A stretch of 11,498 bases of DNA from Geosiphon pyriformis (Eukaryota > Glomeromycota > Glomeromycetes > Archaeosporales > Geosiphonaceae): positions 1-11,498 of the forward strand of contig JAAOMT010000766.1 of the NCBI GenBank assembly GCA_016748015.1. Direction: 5' to 3'. The position numbers and the translations under genes were made by a program. Positions 9,481 through 11,498 of this stretch are shown piece by piece (the first letter of the stretch is position 1; the number at the start of each line of letters is the position of its first letter). The notes under the pieces are model-generated. The model had not been told where the DNA came from. It was given only the letters and a program-made list of their open reading frames with translations, and made no database searches.

Positions 9481-9621
9481 CAACAAACTGCACTTTTTGA
9501 AGGTAAAGTTGCAGTACCAAAAACAAACCCTTCCAACCATACCATTCTACCAGCTCAAATTGCTCAAAATTTCAACCTTTCAGATATATTTCTATTCGAA
9601 TTTAAAGCAAATGAATCACCA

Positions 9622-10060
9622 TTCTTGCTTAGTAATGCAGCAGCTAATGAACAAAAAGTTATTACTGCTATGTACACTAAAGCTATAGTAGAAGGAAAAC
9701 CCATTCGATTAATTCTAAACAGTGGATCAACTGAAAGTATTATCACTTACCAGTTAATGCAGCAGCTTCAAAGAACTGTTGACAGACCAGCCCAAACTGT
9801 AATTGTTACAGCAGATGGTATAAAGAAGACACCAGTAGGAAAAATTGACAATTTCCCATTTACTATTGATGGAATTACCATTTCAATCAAAGTGCTAGTC
9901 ATAGATGCACCCCAATACCAAGCTCTGGTCGGAAATAATTGGCTTTTTAAAGCCAATACAAACTTAGATTGGGAAACTCAAGAACTAAAAATCTCATACC
10001 AAGGACAACACACTATAGTATCTGTTACTTGTGGTACTTTTAACAAACAATCAGAAAAAG
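9622..10060 (+). other. Retropepsin-like aspartic protease domain, catalytic Asp replaced by Asn
   Basis: The domain shows AIVEGKPIRLILNSGSTESIIT, where Ty3/Gypsy proteases have a D-S/T-G signature; here the codon at 9718-9720 is AAC (Asn). Further on are a hydrophobic segment ISIKVLVID and the motif ALVGNNWL (9922-9945), which is usually G-x-D-W-L and here has Asn at 9937-9939. The enzyme would cleave the Gag-Pol polyprotein as a homodimer. With Asn at the active site it should be inactive. Both losses fit GAY to AAY. Confidence 0.85.
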
Positions 10061-10239
10061 CTCCAGTATTTGAATTTGAAAAGGAAAAAAAAATGCCACT
10101 TACTGAAACCTACATGGCTCTTGGATCAACATCCAATTGGGCTGAAAAAACAGAACAGGAGATTTTTGAAGAATCAAAAGGATGAAAGAAAGTTAGATAT
10201 TTTACACTAGAACCACAGAAACAACCACTCTATATTCCA

Positions 10240-10900
10240 CTCAAATGCAAAGATTGCAACAAGAAACTTTCATCAATGAGAGCATGTATTTCTCCAGAAG
10301 AGAAATATGAAACTTGTACCTGTTACTTTTGCAAAGCATGTCATAGAGAACGATTTGGATCTCCAAAAAGAAGTGGAAAATGGGACAACACATCTTGTCT
10401 TACATGTGGAGATATGTTACCAGAAGAATGCAACTGGATTGATGTTGCAATGAGAGGAGGAGTATGTGATCAAACCTGTCAATATACTCTATCAATTTCG
10501 GAAAAAGTCAGAAGAGAAACACCATTTGATGCAGTATACAACAGTGTTCTCAATAAACTTTACCACTACCCTCATGATGCTGAAATGATTTTTGACCTAG
10601 TAATGGCATTGATTAATGAAGCCACCCAAGAAGATGTTCACCAAATAAAAGAAGCTAAATACATTGAGTATATCATGGAATTAGCTGGATTTGATTATAA
10701 AGATAAAATAGAAACCTACCACCAAATTGCAAGCCACACATATCTGACCAAAAAAGCTCAAATTCAATAATTAGAGCAAATGAACATTCAATTGTGTGAA
10801 GAATGTGTTATGCCTTGTGATAACCAATGGTGTTTAGAATATTATACTCTTAGCATTCCTCTGCCAGAGAAGAATAATGAAAATGAAATCGAATTTGGAG
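10240..10900 (+). other. Cys-rich module of unknown function between protease and dUTPase
   Basis: The segment has paired cysteines: KCKDC at 10243-10257, then CTCYFCKACH at about 10315-10344, CLTC near 10400, CNW, and CDQTC near 10468-10482. These suggest two or more zinc-binding ribbons, followed by a helical stretch (HYPHDAEMIFDLVMALI). A second Cys group follows TAA 10768 (CEECVMPCDNQWC at 10795-10833). I do not recognise it as a standard retrotransposon domain. It lies in the polyprotein frame, so it is part of the element rather than a host gene. Confidence 0.7.
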
Positions 10901-10968
10901 TATCTGAACTAGTAGAAAAACTACCAACCACTCCCATCTATCTCCTTGAAAAGCAACCACCTCTATAA

Positions 10969-11397
10969 CTTAAATATTTTGACAACCATGGCCAAAAAAT
11001 CAGACCAGAAAAAGCACACGAAATTGATGCTGGATATAACCTAAGATACCCAGGAAAAAATACTTTGGTTCTCCAACCAAAGTCTTTAACAAAAATCAAT
11101 CTCAAAATCACTCTTGAAATTCCACCTAGAGCAATGGTTCAAATTGCCTCCAGATCATCATTGGCAAGCAAAAAAATCAATATTAGAAGAGGAGTTATAG
11201 ATACAGAATACACTGGAGACATTACCATCATGTTGCAGAATGAAACAGACAAACCATTCAAGATTGAACATGCTGAAAAAATTGCTCAAGCAATTTACCT
11301 ACCCTTAATCAATATTTCGGGTTTACAATCAGTTAACAACAGAGAACAATTGGGAAAAAGTGAAAGAAGAACTCAAGGTTTTGGTTCAACTGGATGA
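10969..11397 (+). other. dUTPase domain (trimeric type), decayed
   Basis: The motifs of trimeric dUTP pyrophosphatases are visible in order. Motif 1 is DAGYNL (usually AGYDL; Asn at 11038-11040). Motif 2 is SRSSLAS at about 11149-11169. Motif 3 is GVIDTEYTGDI at 11191-11223, keeping the catalytic Asp and the Tyr. Motif 4 is KIAQAIYLP near 11275-11305. Motif 5 is RRTQGFGSTG at 11368-11394, where the first Gly is Arg. The enzyme hydrolyses dUTP to dUMP and so limits uracil in newly made DNA. The motif 1 Asp loss probably disables it. TGA 11395 follows motif 5 directly, where stand-alone dUTPases end, but the frame remains open for 33 more codons. Confidence 0.9.
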
Positions 11398-11498
11398 TTT
11401 ACAGTTCCAGTAAACATAGCCCTTAAAATACAAAATAAATCTCACCAGATTCTTCAACTTCCCCAACCAATTACCATTTTACCTTTTGGAGAACATCA

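Larger units (their letters stand above)
6567..11498 (+). mobile_element. LTR retrotransposon (Ty3/Gypsy-like), 3' half off the right edge
   Basis: The order is 5' LTR (6567-7578), candidate primer-binding site, then a Gag with a retrotransposon-gag core and CCHC knuckle, a retropepsin-like protease, a Cys-rich module and a dUTPase. All are on the plus strand in essentially one frame. RT, RNase H, integrase and the 3' LTR would follow past 11498. The copy has 11 in-frame stops and two frameshifts, so it cannot make its proteins. Assignment to Ty3/Gypsy (Metaviridae) is inferred from the protease VGNxWL motif and the Gag type; integrase order cannot be checked here. Confidence 0.88.
7624..11498 (+). 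pseudogene. Gag-protease-dUTPase polyprotein of the LTR element, multiply broken
   Basis: The start is ATG 7624 in a good fungal/eukaryotic context (A at -3, G at +4). The same frame is followed to the right edge, except for 8256-8475, which needs a +1 shift in (near 8256-8262) and a compensating shift back at a CCC run (8473-8475). In-frame stops: TAA 7738, 9271, 9334, 10768 and 10966; TGA 8677, 8680, 9082, 9403, 10183 and 11395. Each is one transition from CAA, CGA or TGG. Domains in order: N-terminal Gag segment; Gag core (~8420-8850); CCHC knuckle (9049-9090); Gln/Asn/Pro/Tyr-rich linker (~9090-9480); protease (~9620-10060); Cys-rich module (~10240-10900); dUTPase (~10975-11394); an open tail to the edge. 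Homology on both sides of every stop except the last shows decay rather than gene boundaries. Confidence 0.88.

Noticed and set aside
9625-10968. Separate genes for protease, Cys-rich protein and others, delimited by the stops
   Set aside because: The pieces share one frame with no plausible promoters or starts between them, and domains continue across the stops; they are fragments of one polyprotein.
8677-11397. Alternative genetic code in which TGA/TAA are sense codons
   Set aside because: By context the TGA codons stand at Arg-like and Trp-like sites and the TAA codons at Gln-like sites, and active-site residues are lost as well; mutation explains all of this, a code change does not.
1-11498. 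CRISPR array, riboswitch, operon or other bacterial system
   Set aside because: No regularly spaced palindromic repeats with unique spacers were seen. The only array (6771-6935) has no spacers, and the coding content is eukaryotic retrotransposon.

Overview
The window contains no recognisable host gene. It is a stack of decayed retrotransposons separated by an extremely AT-rich block. Low GC, a fungal-style LINE and a Ty3/Gypsy-type polyprotein carrying a dUTPase suggest a TE-rich fungal genome. Both families resemble ones I associate with Glomeromycotina (arbuscular mycorrhizal fungi and Geosiphon). That attribution comes from memory, not from a search, and the genus is uncertain.

Layout. 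(1) Positions 1 to about 4480, minus strand: a LINE (non-LTR retrotransposon) running off the left edge. ORF1 (4356-2398) has two RRM-like folds, a CCHC knuckle and a coiled coil. ORF2 (from about 2440 to past position 1) has an EEP endonuclease and a reverse transcriptase. (2) About 4490-5750: very AT-rich, T-biased, low-complexity DNA without genes. (3) About 6566-5760, minus strand: the 3' end of a second, older LINE ORF2, with stops and a frameshift. (4) From 6567 to past the right edge, plus strand: an LTR retrotransposon. It has a probable 1012-bp 5' LTR (6567-7578), a candidate primer-binding site, then a single long gag/protease/Cys-rich/dUTPase frame from ATG 7624. The LTR starts exactly where the older LINE stops, so this looks like a nested insertion.

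How it fits together: the LINE would copy itself by nicking the target (EEP) and reverse transcribing in place (RT), with ORF1 coating the RNA. The LTR element would make a Gag particle, cut its polyprotein with an aspartic protease and lower dUTP with its dUTPase; its RT and integrase would lie beyond the right edge. None of these copies looks autonomous. All 15 premature in-frame stops in the two main elements are explicable by one C-to-T or G-to-A change (TGA 9, TAA 5, TAG 1). Key active-site residues are lost the same way: all three RT aspartates read Asn, the endonuclease Asp and His read Asn and Tyr, and the protease Asp reads Asn. This points to cytosine deamination (methylation decay or a RIP-like process) on both strands. 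The most noteworthy biology is this decay signature, the dUTPase plus unfamiliar Cys-rich module in the polyprotein, and the tandem repeats in the LTR.
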